From NCBI RefSeq assembly GCF_900109195.1, contig NZ_FNZG01000003.1, positions 748,328-812,327 on the forward strand: DNA of 64,000 nucleotides, written 5' to 3'. The first letter of the stretch is position 1, and the number at the start of each line of letters is the position of its first letter. Origin of the DNA: Pseudooceanicola nitratireducens. GTDB lineage: Bacteria; Pseudomonadota; Alphaproteobacteria; Rhodobacterales; Rhodobacteraceae. This document shows positions 35,878 to 45,734 of the stretch, piece after piece. A program made the translations under genes and the position numbers. The notes beneath the pieces are model-generated. The model was not told the origin of the DNA and did no database searches. It saw only the letters and a program-made list of their open reading frames with translations.

Positions 35878-36920
35878 CAATGCAGCTCCTCGAAGGGGTC
35901 GTCGGCGGCGATGCTTTCGTCCCAGCCAAGCGTATCCCAGCTGTGCGCCATATGCTCGGGCAGCGGCGCGGTCACGGTGACCGGCTTGCCGGTGACGGGG
36001 TGTTCAAAGGTCATCGACCGCGCGTGCAGGTGCAGCTTGCGGGAAATCACCCCGCCCAGCTGCGCGCCCCAGCCGTCGCCCATGTTGTCCTGGCTGGACC
36101 CGCCGTACTTGCCATCGCCGATGATCGGATGCCCGATCTCGGCCATATGCGCGCGCAGCTGATGGGTCCGGCCGGTCAGCGGCTCAAGCGCCACCCACGA
36201 CGCCCGGCCCGCCACGCGATACAGCGTCGCGTAAAGCGTATGCGCACGCTTGGCGCCTTCGGTGCGGGCGACCTCTCCGGGGTGGATGGCGCGCATCTTC
36301 TCGCCCTCGCCGCCCTTGCCGTGACCGGGGGCCTTGACCAGACCATAGCGGATTTCGCCCAGGTAGGGGGTCGGCACGCCGGCGACCAGCGCCCAGTAGA
36401 TCTTGCGCGTCTGCTTGTGGCGCAGCGCGGCGGTCAGCCCCTGGGCGGCGGCGCGGGTCCGCGCCAGCATCAGAACGCCGGATGTATCCTTGTCCAGACG
36501 ATGCACCAGCCGGGGCTTTTCGTCGTATCCGAACTTCAGCGCCTCGGCCAGGCCGTCCACATGGCGGGTCTGTTTCGATCCGCCCTGCGTCGGCAACCCC
36601 GGGGGCTTGTTCAGCGCGATGACGTGGTCGTCCTTCCACAGCACGCAGGACTGGATCATCTGCGCATCCGCGTCCGACACCAGCGGTTTGGGGGCCGGGG
36701 CCGGCGCGTTGGTGTCAGGGATCGGCGGCACACGCACCACCTGCCCCGCGACGAGACGGGTCGCGGGTTTGACGCGCCCCTTATCGACCCGCAGATCGCC
36801 CTTGCGGCACATCTTTTCGATCCGCCCCTGGGTCAGCTGCGGGAAGATCGCGCGCAGCCAGCGGTCCAGCCGCTGGTCGGTGTCCTCGGGCCCGACGGTC
36901 AGGTGTTGCACTCCGCTCAT
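35877..36920 (-). CDS. rluC: 23S rRNA pseudouridine synthase, RluC/RluA family
   Basis: The 347-residue enzyme has an N-terminal S4 RNA-binding domain (DQRLDRWLRAIFPQLTQGRI) and the RluA catalytic domain with HRLDKDTSGVLMLARTR, whose Asp is the nucleophile, and LTGRTHQLRAHMAEIGHPI. RluC isomerises uridines 955, 2504 and 2580 of 23S rRNA. RluC is the best guess from the S4 domain and length, but RluD-like specificity cannot be excluded. Its start overlaps the crcB stop (ATGA). Confidence 0.88.
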   Translation of the reverse strand: MSGVQHLTVGPEDTDQRLDRWLRAIFPQLTQGRIEKMCRKGDLRVDKGRVKPATRLVAGQVVRVPPIPDTNAPAPAPKPLVSDADAQMIQSCVLWKDDHVIALNKPPGLPTQGGSKQTRHVDGLAEALKFGYDEKPRLVHRLDKDTSGVLMLARTRAAAQGLTAALRHKQTRKIYWALVAGVPTPYLGEIRYGLVKAPGHGKGGEGEKMRAIHPGEVARTEGAKRAHTLYATLYRVAGRASWVALEPLTGRTHQLRAHMAEIGHPIIGDGKYGGSSQDNMGDGWGAQLGGVISRKLHLHARSMTFEHPVTGKPVTVTAPLPEHMAHSWDTLGWDESIAADDPFEELH

Positions 36921-37291
36921 GTCAGCGTCCTCGCTACAAAAAGTCCGGCCATCAGCGCGGCCAGCGACAGCACGACCGATGCCGCGACATAGGCTGCCGC
37001 CTGCATCGTCTCACCGCGTTCCCACAGGGTCACCGCATCCAGCGAAAAGGCCGAGAAGGTGGTGAACCCGCCCAGAAGCCCCGTCATCAGAAGCGGCGCG
37101 ATCCGGTTGGCCGAAAGCTCGGCCAGGAGGATCACAATCGCCCCCATCAGGAAGGATCCGATCACGTTGACGGCCAGGGTCCCCCAGGGAAAACCGGGGC
37201 CCATCAGGCGCAGGGCGGCCACGCCAGTCAGATATCGGGCCGATGCGCCGATCGCGCCACCAAGCGCCACGTGCAGAAGGGTCTGGATCAT
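36917..37291 (-). CDS. crcB: Fluoride channel CrcB (Fluc)
   Basis: The 124-residue protein has four membrane helices. The conserved GASARYL, NVIGSFLMG and the hallmark GGFTTFSAFSLD line the fluoride pore. It works as an antiparallel dimer to let fluoride leave the cell. There is no recognisable fluoride riboswitch in the 78 bases before it; it is more probably transcribed with neighbouring genes. Confidence 0.93.
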   Translation of the reverse strand: MIQTLLHVALGGAIGASARYLTGVAALRLMGPGFPWGTLAVNVIGSFLMGAIVILLAELSANRIAPLLMTGLLGGFTTFSAFSLDAVTLWERGETMQAAAYVAASVVLSLAALMAGLFVARTLT

Positions 37292-37369
37292 GCGCGGGTC
37301 ATGGCCCCGATAGGGATCGGAGTCAATATTTGCGCCGTCTTTCCTGCGGTCATCGGCCCGGAAGGGCCC

Positions 37370-38713
37370 CTATCCGCCGTTGCGCTTGACCCGCAGCTTT
37401 TCAAAATACTCCAGCCGCTTTTTCAGGTCGCGTTCGAACCCGCGTTCGACCGGCTGATACAGGTCCGGGCGCGGCACATCGTCGGGAAAGTAGTTCTGCC
37501 CGGAAAACCCGTCCTCGGCGTCGTGATCATAGGCATAGCCGGTGCCATAGCCCTGATCCTTCATCATCGAGGTCGGCGCGTTCAGGATATGTTTCGGCGG
37601 CATGGCGCTGCCGGTCTGCTTGGCCAGCCGCATCGCGCCCTTGTAGGCCACGTAGCCCGCGTTGCTTTTCGGTGCCAGCGCCACGTAGATCACCGCCTGC
37701 GCCAGCGCCAGTTCCCCTTCGGGCGATCCCAGCCGTTCATAGGCGTTCCAGGCGTCCAGACAGACGGTCTGCGCCTGCGGGTCGGCCATGCCGATGTCTT
37801 CAACCGCCATCCGGGTCAGGCGGCGGGCCAGGAACCGTGGATCTTCGCCCCCGGTCAGCATCCGCGCATACCAGTACAGCGCCGCATCCGGGTCGGACCC
37901 CCGCACCGATTTATGCAGCGCGCTGATCAGGTTGTAATGTTCTTCACCCGACTTGTCGTATTTCGCCGCCCGCCGCATCAGCCGGGTCGACAGCGCCTCG
38001 GGATCCAGCGGATCCTTGACGGTCCAGGCGGCGACCTGTTCCACCAGGTTCAACAGCGCCCGGCCATCGCCATCGGCCATGTCCTTCAGCGTCGCCCGTG
38101 CGGCCTCGGTCAGGGGCAGTTCGCGGTTCAGCTCGGCCTCGGCCCGGGTCAGAAGCGCCTCAAGGTCCTCTCCGCCCAGCCGTTCCAGCACCAGCACCTG
38201 CGCGCGCGACAGAAGCGCTGCGTTCAGCTCGAATGACGGGTTTTCTGTGGTGGCCCCGACCAGAAGAACGGTGCCGTCCTCCATATGCGGCAGGAACCCG
38301 TCCTGCTGCGCCTTGTTGAAGCGGTGGATTTCGTCGACGAACAACAGCGTGCCCTGCCCGATGCGGCGGCGCTGGCGCGCGGCCTCGAACACCTTCTTCA
38401 GGTCGGCAACCCCGGTGAAGATCGCGCTGATCTGCACGAAATGCAGGTCGGTTTCATCCGCCAGAAGCCGCGCGATCGTGGTCTTGCCCACCCCCGGCGG
38501 CCCCCAAAGCACCAGCGACGACAGGCTGTTTGAGGCCAGCATGACCCCAAGCGGCGCATCCGGGCCCAGCACCTGCTGCTGGCCGATCACCTCGCTTAAT
38601 GCGCGGGGGCGCAGCCGGTCGGCCAGAGGGCGCGGCGCAGTGCCGGTGCCATCTGGTTCCGCGGCCCGGTCGGACTGCCCGCCCGAGGGGTCCTGATCGA
38701 ACAGATCCCCCAT
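37370..38713 (-). CDS. rarA: Replication-associated recombination protein RarA (MgsA)
   Basis: The 447-residue AAA+ ATPase has Walker A GPPGVGKTT, Walker B LFVDEIHRFNKAQQD, and the C-terminal clamp-loader-like and tetramerisation region. The N-terminus MGDLFDQ is the short SSB/clamp-interacting tail typical of the family. It acts at stalled replication forks. Its ATG overlaps the stop of the upstream protease gene (ATGA). A short hairpin GGCCC-GGAA-GGGCC follows its stop. Confidence 0.94.
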   Translation of the reverse strand: MGDLFDQDPSGGQSDRAAEPDGTGTAPRPLADRLRPRALSEVIGQQQVLGPDAPLGVMLASNSLSSLVLWGPPGVGKTTIARLLADETDLHFVQISAIFTGVADLKKVFEAARQRRRIGQGTLLFVDEIHRFNKAQQDGFLPHMEDGTVLLVGATTENPSFELNAALLSRAQVLVLERLGGEDLEALLTRAEAELNRELPLTEAARATLKDMADGDGRALLNLVEQVAAWTVKDPLDPEALSTRLMRRAAKYDKSGEEHYNLISALHKSVRGSDPDAALYWYARMLTGGEDPRFLARRLTRMAVEDIGMADPQAQTVCLDAWNAYERLGSPEGELALAQAVIYVALAPKSNAGYVAYKGAMRLAKQTGSAMPPKHILNAPTSMMKDQGYGTGYAYDHDAEDGFSGQNYFPDDVPRPDLYQPVERGFERDLKKRLEYFEKLRVKRNGG

Positions 38714-40113
38714 CAGAGCCGCAGCCGCAGGGTCATCCCCTGCCCGCCCCGGATCAGTCCCAGGTCCAGCCGCCGCCCGACGTCGGTCAGCGCCTCTTCC
38801 AGCTGGGCCGTGGTCTGGATGTCGATGCCGTTGATCTGCTGCACCACGTCGCCGGGGCGCAGCCCGACCCGCGCGCCAAGCGCGCCGGGATCGGTGATGA
38901 CCACGCCCTCAAGCCCGGTCGGCAGGCCCATTTCGGCCACCACGGCCGGATTCAGCGTCTGCACCGCAAGGCCGGGAATGGCGGTGCGGCGGTCTGTGAC
39001 CAGCCCGTCGCGCGGCGGATCCTCGGGCGCATTCAGCATGTCGACCCGGGCACTTTTTTCCCGCCCGCGCCGCTGGAATGTCACATCCGCCCGTTCGCCC
39101 AGACCGGCGACAGACATGCGATAGATCATCTCGGGCGGGGTGTTCACCGCCATGCCGTCCACCGCCGTCACCACGTCGCCGACCTCAAGCCCCGCCACGC
39201 GGAAGGGGCTTTTCGGATGCAGTTCCGAAATGATCACGCCGCCGGGACGGTCCATGCCCAGGGTCTCGGCCATGGCGGCGTCGACCTCTTGTCCGGAAAT
39301 CCCGGCCCAAGGGCGTTGAAACCGGGCAAAGCCCTGCTGCGCCTGATCCACGAATTGCGCCACAAGCGATGCGGGGATGGCAAAGCCGATGCCGTTCGAC
39401 CCGCCCGAGCGTGTGAGGATCGAGGTGTTCACCCCGATCAGATCACCGTTGATGTCGACCAGCGCCCCGCCGGAATTACCCGGGTTGATCGGTGCGTCCG
39501 TCTGGATGAAATAGCCCCGCGCGCTGCCTGTGGCCGTGCCCGAGCGCGCCAGCCCCGACACGATGCCCGAAGACACCGTCTGCCCGACGCCGAAGGGGTT
39601 GCCGATGGCCAGCGCCAGTTCGCCAACCTCGACCGTGTCGCTGTCGCGCAGGCGCAGATGGGCCATGTTGCGCGGCGCGTCCTCGATCTGAAGGATGGCT
39701 AGGTCGCTGTCGGCATCCGCCAGCAGCACCCGCGCGCGGAATTCGCGCCGGTCGTTCAGCACCACGCGGATATCCTCGGCCTGGCCGACGACGTGGTAAT
39801 TCGACACGACGATGCCGTCCTTCGACAGCACCACGCCCGAGCCAAGCGAATTCTGCACCTGCGGCCGGGTCTGCCCAAACCCGCGAAAGAATTCGCGAAA
39901 GAACGGGTCATTGGCGAAGGGCGTCGACTGGGTCTGCACCACGCGGCGGGCGTAGATATTGACCACGGCCGGGGTGGCTTCGCGCACCACGGGGGCAAAG
40001 CCCATGCTGATTTCTCCGCGCGTCAGCGGCACCCGTTCGGCCATCAGCGGACCGGGGTTCAGCACAGCAACAGTGGACAGCAGGGCGACGGCGAGACAGG
40101 AAATTCGGTTCAT
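38713..40113 (-). CDS. Periplasmic serine protease, DegP/HtrA (Do) family
   Basis: The 466-residue precursor has a signal peptide (MNRISCLAVALLSTVAVL), a trypsin-like domain with catalytic His in SNYHVVG, Asp in DADSDLAILQ and Ser in NPGNSGGALVD, and two PDZ domains (about 275-365 and 385-466). It degrades or refolds damaged envelope proteins. The start at 40113 is chosen because the in-frame upstream extension to 40152 would bury the signal peptide. It is translationally coupled to rarA. Confidence 0.93.
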   Translation of the reverse strand: MNRISCLAVALLSTVAVLNPGPLMAERVPLTRGEISMGFAPVVREATPAVVNIYARRVVQTQSTPFANDPFFREFFRGFGQTRPQVQNSLGSGVVLSKDGIVVSNYHVVGQAEDIRVVLNDRREFRARVLLADADSDLAILQIEDAPRNMAHLRLRDSDTVEVGELALAIGNPFGVGQTVSSGIVSGLARSGTATGSARGYFIQTDAPINPGNSGGALVDINGDLIGVNTSILTRSGGSNGIGFAIPASLVAQFVDQAQQGFARFQRPWAGISGQEVDAAMAETLGMDRPGGVIISELHPKSPFRVAGLEVGDVVTAVDGMAVNTPPEMIYRMSVAGLGERADVTFQRRGREKSARVDMLNAPEDPPRDGLVTDRRTAIPGLAVQTLNPAVVAEMGLPTGLEGVVITDPGALGARVGLRPGDVVQQINGIDIQTTAQLEEALTDVGRRLDLGLIRGGQGMTLRLRL

Positions 40114-40223
40114 GATACCGCAGGATATGGAAGGCCCGGCGCGGGAATGCAACCTGCGCCGGGCCCTGGGGGTTCGGGATCAATTGGCCCGGAACGACAG
40201 GCCGCGATCAAACGACCTGGCGT

Positions 40224-40997
40224 TCAGCTGCGGCGACGGATCAGACCCAGCACGCCCAGCCCGCCGATCAGCAGCGGAAAACCCGCCGGAAGCGGCACCG
40301 CCGGGGTGATCGTGATGCCATCGGTGTAGATGCTGCCGATCTCATTCGCGCTAAGCGCACGGGAGAAGACAAAGACATCATCTGCGCCGCCGGTGAAATC
40401 CTCGTTGAAGCTGGGGTTGGTCCCGATGAAAAGCGACCAGATCGACGTGCCATTGGTGGCGGTGAAGCTTTCGGCCAGGGTGCCGTTCACATAAAGGGCC
40501 GACGCCGCACCGTCGTAGACGACCGCGACATGCTGCCAGGCACCGGCGATCACATCCTGCGCCACGCTGTCCGCATCGACCACGCCACCGCCGGAAAAGG
40601 CCGTCCAGTCCACGCCCGACACGCTTCCACGCGTATCAAGACCAAGGGTGCGATCAAATCCGCCGTTGTCATGCGACAGCACCTTGCCGTTGTTGATCGT
40701 GTCGGCGCGGAACCAACCGCCCATGGTCAGCGCGGGCATCGCGGCGGGGTTGATGTCGATTCCGGTGTTGATGCCGCTCAGGCCGCCCGTTGCCGTGAAT
40801 TCGGCCCCCATGGAGCCAGCATAGCCGGTCGCACCAAAAGTAACGCCGGCCACCACCGTGCCGTCATTGCCATTGCCGCTCGCGTCCGAGGCATCGCCGC
40901 TTTCGAAGTCGTAAAAGGCCACCAGACCCGAGGTCACGGCCGCCGCAGGAGAAGCCAGCCCAAGCGCCAGAAGGCCGCCGATGATCACATGTTTCAT
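40224..40997 (-). CDS. LamG-like secreted protein with VPLPA-CTERM sorting signal
   Basis: The 257-residue precursor has a signal peptide (KHVIIGGLLALGLASPAAA) and a concanavalin/LamG-like jelly-roll domain (VAFYDFESGDASDASGNGNDG, LTMGGWFRAD, WQHVAVVYDG, SALYVNGTL). The end is the motif VPLPAGFPLLIGG, a hydrophobic stretch and RRRS. This tripartite end is the VPLPA variant of PEP-CTERM signals that exosortases process. The protein is probably exported and anchored at the cell surface or in the exopolysaccharide. AAGGA precedes the ATG at 40997. No exosortase gene is in the window. Confidence 0.85.
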   Translation of the reverse strand: MKHVIIGGLLALGLASPAAAVTSGLVAFYDFESGDASDASGNGNDGTVVAGVTFGATGYAGSMGAEFTATGGLSGINTGIDINPAAMPALTMGGWFRADTINNGKVLSHDNGGFDRTLGLDTRGSVSGVDWTAFSGGGVVDADSVAQDVIAGAWQHVAVVYDGAASALYVNGTLAESFTATNGTSIWSLFIGTNPSFNEDFTGGADDVFVFSRALSANEIGSIYTDGITITPAVPLPAGFPLLIGGLGVLGLIRRRS

Positions 40998-41191
40998 GTG
41001 CAAGTCCTTTGAAAATTTCGCTGTCCGGCAGGTGCCGGCTGAATAAGCCTCAATTTTGCCACGTTTGCCCCGGCTTGCCCAGCCCCCGGTTCGTGACAGG
41101 CCCCCGCGCCGGGTCAGGTTGCGGCCCCCCCCCCTGCCCCACGGGGAAAACCGCCACCGCGACCCTTTCCAATTCCCGGCACCCGGAAAGC

Positions 41192-41221
41192 AAAAAGCCC
41201 CGCCAGAACTGGCAGGGCTTT
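41192..41221 (-). terminator. Intrinsic terminator of the rpsM-rpoA-rplQ unit
   Basis: On the minus strand AAAGCCC, a mismatch and GCCAG pair with CTGGC and GGGCTTT, followed by T-run, 25 bases after rplQ. The 250 bases between this gene end and the LamG-like gene at 40997 contain nothing else recognisable. Confidence 0.88.
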
Positions 41222-41246
41222 CAGATTTCGCACCGAAGGGGGAAGA

Positions 41247-41666
41247 TTACTCTTCGCCGGCTTCCTCGGCTGCGACGCGGGCCTTGTCGCCTGCGCCTTT
41301 GGCGTCGACGTCACGGTCGACGAATTCGATGATCGCCATCGGGGCCATGTCACCATAGCGGAAGCCCGCTTTCATGATGCGGATGTAGCCGCCCTTACGC
41401 TCGGCGTAGCGGGGGCCCAGCACTTCGAACAGTTTCGCAACGGCCGCGTCCTGCTGCAGGCGCGATGCCGCGATACGGCGGGAGTGCAGGTCACCCTTCT
41501 TCGCCAGGGTCACCAGCTTTTCCACGATGGGACGCAGTTCCTTGGCTTTGGGCAGGGTGGTCTTGATCTGCTCATGTTCGATGAGCGATGCGGACATGTT
41601 CGAGAACATCGCCTTGCGGTGTTCATGGGTCCGGTTCAGGCGGCGATAACCACGTGCGTGACGCAT
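41247..41666 (-). CDS. rplQ: 50S ribosomal protein bL17
   Basis: The 139-residue protein starts [20 protein letters not shown], the invariant bL17 sequence, and carries the family's [12 protein letters not shown] and [11 protein letters not shown] stretches. The C-terminus is extended by an acidic Ala/Glu tail. It is the last gene of the alpha unit. A 164-base gap with two GC-rich palindromes separates it from rpoA. Confidence 0.97.
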   Translation of the reverse strand: MRHARGYRRLNRTHEHRKAMFSNMSASLIEHEQIKTTLPKAKELRPIVEKLVTLAKKGDLHSRRIAASRLQQDAAVAKLFEVLGPRYAERKGGYIRIMKAGFRYGDMAPMAIIEFVDRDVDAKGAGDKARVAAEEAGEE

Positions 41667-41830
41667 TGTTTTTCTCCAATCATATGCCCTCTACGGGCGG
41701 TTTTGCTTTGTCTGACCGGCGATGCGTGTCACCGGCTCTCCTTGGGGTCGGCCGGTCCTAGGACCGACAAACCCGGGGTGCCCTCCCCCTTGGGGGATGA
41801 GGCAGGAGGGGGTCTCCCCCCTCCGAAATC

Positions 41831-42847
41831 TTAGAACTGGTCTTCGAATTTCTTGGCCAAGTCTTCGATGTTGTCCGGCGGCCAATCCTCGACGTCCATG
41901 CCGAGGTGCAGGCCCATGCCCGAAAGCACTTCCTTGATCTCGTTCAGGGACTTCCGGCCGAAGTTCGGGGTGCGCAGCATCTCGGCTTCGGTCTTCTGGA
42001 TCAGATCGCCGATGTAGACGATGTTGTCGTTCTTCAGGCAGTTTGCCGAACGCACGGACAGTTCCAGTTCGTCCACTTTCTTCAGCAGAAGCGGGTTGAA
42101 CTCGAGACCGTCGTCTTCGTCCTGGCGGCCAGCCGATTCCGGTTCGTCGAAGTTGACGAAGATCGACAGCTGGTCCTGCAGGATGCGTGCGGCGAAGGCC
42201 ACGGCGTCATCCGGGGTGATCGACCCGTCGGTTTCGATCTTCATGGTCAGCTTGTCGTAGTCCAGCACCTGGCCCTCACGGGTCGGCTGCACGTCATACG
42301 ACACCTTCTTGATCGGCGAATAGATCGCATCGATCGGGATCAGGCCGATCGGCGCATCCTCGGGCTTATTGCGGTCGGCAGGGACATAGCCCTTGCCGGT
42401 GTTCACGGTCAGTTCCATGAACAGCGACGCACCTTCGTCGAGGTGGCAGATCACGTGATCCTTGTTCAGGACTTCGATGCCGGCGCTTTCCGAAATCTCG
42501 GCTGCGGTGACGACACCCGGGCCCTTGGCATTGATCGACAGGCGCTTGGGCCCTTCGACTTCCATGCGCAGGGACACACCCTTGAGGTTCAGAACCACGT
42601 CGGTCACGTCCTCACGGACACCGGCGATGGAGGAGAACTCGTGCAGAACGTTGTCGATCTGAACCGAGGTGATGGCAGCCCCCTGCAGCGAAGACATCAG
42701 CACGCGGCGCAGCGCGTTGCCCAGCGTCAGACCGAAGCCGCGTTCCAGCGGTTCGGCAACGACGGTTGCCTGGCGCGACGGGTCGAAGCCCGGCTTGACG
42801 TCAAGCTGGGTCGGCTTGATCAGTTCTGCCCAATTCTTGTGGATCAT
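41831..42847 (-). CDS. rpoA: DNA-directed RNA polymerase subunit alpha
   Basis: The 338-residue subunit has the N-terminal dimerisation domain that binds beta and beta' ([29 protein letters not shown]) and the C-terminal domain with helix-hairpin-helix ([32 protein letters not shown]) that contacts UP elements and activators. It lies between rpsK and rplQ in the standard order. Confidence 0.98.
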   Translation of the reverse strand: MIHKNWAELIKPTQLDVKPGFDPSRQATVVAEPLERGFGLTLGNALRRVLMSSLQGAAITSVQIDNVLHEFSSIAGVREDVTDVVLNLKGVSLRMEVEGPKRLSINAKGPGVVTAAEISESAGIEVLNKDHVICHLDEGASLFMELTVNTGKGYVPADRNKPEDAPIGLIPIDAIYSPIKKVSYDVQPTREGQVLDYDKLTMKIETDGSITPDDAVAFAARILQDQLSIFVNFDEPESAGRQDEDDGLEFNPLLLKKVDELELSVRSANCLKNDNIVYIGDLIQKTEAEMLRTPNFGRKSLNEIKEVLSGMGLHLGMDVEDWPPDNIEDLAKKFEDQF

Positions 42848-42958
42848 GTACGTCCCTCCATGCTCGTCTCGTCCCCATGTCCCTAAGGACGAAACACCCG
42901 AGGTAAAAATGACGACAGGAGGCCGCGAATACCGCGGCCTCCCCTAACTTTGTCTGCC

Positions 42959-43348
42959 TTAGACGCGGCGGCGCTTCGGCGGGCGGCAGCCGTTGTGCGC
43001 GATCGGGGTCACATCACGGATCGAGGTGATGTTGAAACCGATGGCGGCCAGGGCGCGCAGGGCCGATTCACGACCCGAACCGGGGCCCTGAACTTCGACT
43101 TCCAGCGTCTTCACGCCATGTTCCTGAGCTTTCTTGCCGGCGTCTTCTGCGGCCATCTGGGCGGCATAGGGGGTCGACTTACGCGAACCCTTGAAGCCCA
43201 TGGTGCCGGCCGAGGACCACGCAATCGCGTTGCCCTGAACGTCCGAGATCAGGATTTTGGTGTTGTTGAAGGAAGAGTTCACATGCGCAACGCCAGCGGC
43301 GATGTTCTTGGAAACCTTCTTTTTCGTGCGGCGGGTATCACGTGCCAT
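42959..43348 (-). CDS. rpsK: 30S ribosomal protein uS11
   Basis: The 129-residue protein shows [32 protein letters not shown] and the C-terminal [15 protein letters not shown] typical of uS11, which forms part of the platform near the mRNA exit. It follows rpsM after 15 bases. Confidence 0.97.
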   Translation of the reverse strand: MARDTRRTKKKVSKNIAAGVAHVNSSFNNTKILISDVQGNAIAWSSAGTMGFKGSRKSTPYAAQMAAEDAGKKAQEHGVKTLEVEVQGPGSGRESALRALAAIGFNITSIRDVTPIAHNGCRPPKRRRV

Positions 43349-43363
43349 ATCTGTGCGCTCCCC

Positions 43364-43732
43364 TTACTTCTTCTTGCCTGCAATGGCCTTTGCGGGGCCT
43401 TTGCGGGTACGAGCGTTCGTGTGGGTCCGCTGACCGCGAACGGGGAGGCCACGGCGATGGCGCAGGCCACGGTAGCAGCCAAGATCCATCAGGCGCTTGA
43501 TGTTCATCTGAACTTCGCGGCGCAGGTCACCTTCGACGGTGTAGTTGGCGTCGATGTGTTCGCGGATGGCCAGCACTTCGGCGTCCGACAGTTCGTTTAC
43601 ACGACGGGTCGCTTCGATGTTGACGGCTTCGCAGATGGCTTTGGCCGATGCGGGGCCAATACCGGTGATGTAGGTCAGGGCGATCGGTACCCGCTTTGCA
43701 GTCGGGATGTTAACGCCGGCAATACGTGCCAA
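43364..43732 (-). CDS. rpsM: 30S ribosomal protein uS13 (TTG start)
   Basis: The 122-residue protein reads [20 protein letters not shown] from its second residue and ends [12 protein letters not shown], as expected for uS13 of the subunit head. The only start that gives the conserved N-terminus is a TTG at 43732, about 10 bases after AAGGA; no in-frame ATG exists there. A rare start codon in a ribosomal protein gene may limit its translation. It opens the unit rpsM-rpsK-rpoA-rplQ, which must have its own promoter in the 400 bases after the alpha/beta-hydrolase gene. Confidence 0.95.
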   Translation of the reverse strand: MARIAGVNIPTAKRVPIALTYITGIGPASAKAICEAVNIEATRRVNELSDAEVLAIREHIDANYTVEGDLRREVQMNIKRLMDLGCYRGLRHRRGLPVRGQRTHTNARTRKGPAKAIAGKKK

Positions 43733-44134
43733 TGTCGGTCTTCCTTTTGTTGCGAGCCCGTAGTCCCAGGCCCTTTTTTCACAACACGTTGGTCAGACAC
43801 GGACGTCGAACAACGGGTCATATCACAAAACACGAAGAAGGGCCGGAATCGGCCCTACGTTCGAGATAGCGCGTGGTATGAGCGATTGCCCGCCGGGTCA
43901 ACCCCTGAAACGCAGGTTTCCGCGCAACGGGTATCCGATCGCACCTTCGACCGGTTGACCGAAGCACCGTCCTGCGGTGCCGCACAGGCCCAGGGCTTCA
44001 ATGCGTCCGGGCGATGCATCAGGGTACCGCGAAGCGGGGCAGGTTGCAAACGCCCCCTGCCCTGCTGGTTAGCACAATCGTAATCCATGCCCGGAATTTT
44101 GGCTCTGGTCTCAGGCCGGAACCACAGTCCGGAC
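43733..44134 (-). promoter_or_regulatory. Spacer between alpha/beta-hydrolase gene and rpsM
   Basis: These 400 bases carry no gene. The stem-loop at 43839-43856 probably ends the hydrolase transcript. A weak promoter candidate on the minus strand is TTGACC followed 17 bases later by TACCAC (near 43875-43905). The promoter of the rpsM unit must lie in this interval, but I could not identify it with confidence. Confidence 0.4.
43839..43856 (-). terminator. Stem-loop before rpsM
   Basis: AGGGCCG and CGGCCCT pair over 7 bases around loop GAAT; the minus-strand continuation (CTTCTTCGTGTTTTG) is T-rich. It probably separates the inserted hydrolase gene from the rpsM unit. Confidence 0.6.
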
Positions 44135-45193
44135 CTACAGGCCAAACCCACGCGCGAAGAACCCCGCGATGTCGGCGCGCAATTCCTGATGCAGCACGCC
44201 CCGGTCCCGCATACCGCTGTCGGAACAGATGTTGTCGTCCCCCGCCAGCCCGATGACGATCCGGCCCATGGCGCTGCATTCCGCCAGGAAGGAAAAATGC
44301 CAGGCCCCCGGCACGGCGGCGTATTCCGCCCGCTCGATCCGGTCGGCCAGCGCATCGGCGCGCATCGCCTCAGGCACGGTCTCGACCGCGCCCAGGTTGA
44401 GGATCCGCACCCGGGCCAGAATGTCATCCGTGCCGCCCTCGGCCACCGCCTGCGGCAACGCCGGATCGACGGCCAGGACATGCCCGACGCGCCGGTCCAG
44501 GCGCGAGGCCTCATAAGCCTCTTGTTCGATCGTGGTGAAATCCACACCCGCCGCCTGCATCCAGCCACAGTCCACAAGGCCCGCGTTGCGGTCGCAATAG
44601 TCGATGAACCGCTGTTTCGAGACCCTCTCGCCCGCCAGCGCCAGCACCGAATGCCCGCCAAGCGAAAAGCCAAGCGCGCCGATGCGGGACATGTCGGGGC
44701 TCAGCCCCTCGGGGCCGGTGGCGATCCAGTCCAGAAGCAGGCTCAGGTCCAGCGGGCGTTCCCAGACGCGCACGGTCTGAAAGGGATCGCTGTCGCGCAA
44801 CCGGGTGCCGGGATGGTCGGTGGCCACGACGATCATGCCCTGCCGCGCCAGTTCCCCCGCGATCCAGCCCAGTTGCAGAGCATTGCCGCCCGAGCCATGC
44901 GACAAGACCACAACGGGATGCCGGCCGTCCCGGGGCGTCGCCCCGCGCCGCACGTGATGGCCATAGAACAGCGCGTTCTGCCCGACCAGCTCCTCTGTGC
45001 CGTCCTGCTGCGCCGGATACCAGACGGTCACATCCAGGGGCATGTCGCGATGCGGTGCGGGCACCTGGGTCAGCGCAAGGCCGGGCAGCACATCAGGCGC
45101 GGGCCGGTCCTTGGTCTTCAACAGGGCCACGGCCCCGAACAGAACAACAACGCCCAGAACGGCCGCAACGGCCAGACGGATCACCCATTTCAT
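44135..45193 (-). CDS. Alpha/beta hydrolase (dienelactone hydrolase/PAF-acetylhydrolase-like)
   Basis: The 352-residue protein has an N-terminal membrane anchor or uncleaved signal (about 4-26), an oxyanion motif VVLSHGSGGNALQ, the nucleophile elbow ALGFSLGGHSVLA and a probable catalytic His in VPGAWHFSFLAEC. Five or more cysteines lie in the second half. It resembles predicted dienelactone hydrolases that act on small esters, with the active site probably in the periplasm. It is the last of three genes placed between adk and rpsM, 150 bases after the rhodanese gene. Confidence 0.82.
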   Translation of the reverse strand: MKWVIRLAVAAVLGVVVLFGAVALLKTKDRPAPDVLPGLALTQVPAPHRDMPLDVTVWYPAQQDGTEELVGQNALFYGHHVRRGATPRDGRHPVVVLSHGSGGNALQLGWIAGELARQGMIVVATDHPGTRLRDSDPFQTVRVWERPLDLSLLLDWIATGPEGLSPDMSRIGALGFSLGGHSVLALAGERVSKQRFIDYCDRNAGLVDCGWMQAAGVDFTTIEQEAYEASRLDRRVGHVLAVDPALPQAVAEGGTDDILARVRILNLGAVETVPEAMRADALADRIERAEYAAVPGAWHFSFLAECSAMGRIVIGLAGDDNICSDSGMRDRGVLHQELRADIAGFFARGFGL

Positions 45194-45346
45194 GAAATCA
45201 GCCCCTTGGAAAATCTGCGCAGGGACTACTCAAAGGTATAGGATCAGGCAACGTGTATTCCGCAAGGCGCACCGCTTTCGGGCACCTGTGGCACCACGGC
45301 CATCAAGCGCCCGTCGCGGTGCTTGCGGGCATGGTGCCTCAATCGT

Positions 45347-45724
45347 TCAGCCCGTGACCTTCTTTGGCGCGCCGGTGGACATGTCGGTGCCCATATAGGG
45401 CTGCTTGGCCTCTTTCCACTTGCCGAAACCGCCCTGCAGATGGGCGATCTTGTCGACACCGGCGGCCCGCGTCTTTTCCGCCATCTTGCCCGACCGCATG
45501 GACGATCCGCAGTACAGCACGATGCGCTTGCCCTCTTGCGACGGCAGGGCGGCGGGATCGAAGAAGGCCATGGGCAGCAGCAGCGCGCCTTCGATATGTT
45601 CGAACATGTATTCCTGCGGCGTGCGCACGTCGATCAGGACGATTTCGTTTCTGGCCTTTGCGGTGGCGACCTCTTCCGGGGTCCAGACCTCGACCGGGCC
45701 GGCGGCTGTCTCTTGGATGTCCAT
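45347..45724 (-). CDS. Rhodanese-like sulfurtransferase
   Basis: The 125-residue single rhodanese domain has IVLIDVRTPQEYMFEHIEGA and the active-site loop VLYCGSSMRSG with the persulfide-forming cysteine. It would move sulfane sulfur between carriers, for example to or from glutathione persulfide. It follows the metallo-hydrolase gene by 10 bases with a good ribosome binding site (GGAG), and the pair makes a likely sulfide or persulfide detoxification unit. Confidence 0.88.
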   Translation of the reverse strand: MDIQETAAGPVEVWTPEEVATAKARNEIVLIDVRTPQEYMFEHIEGALLLPMAFFDPAALPSQEGKRIVLYCGSSMRSGKMAEKTRAAGVDKIAHLQGGFGKWKEAKQPYMGTDMSTGAPKKVTG

Positions 45725-45734
45725 CTTGCTCTCC

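Noticed and set aside
37292..37369. Fluoride riboswitch before crcB
   Set aside because: The 78 bases between rarA and crcB do not show the conserved pseudoknot pattern; only a short GGCCC hairpin, which fits the end of rarA, is visible.
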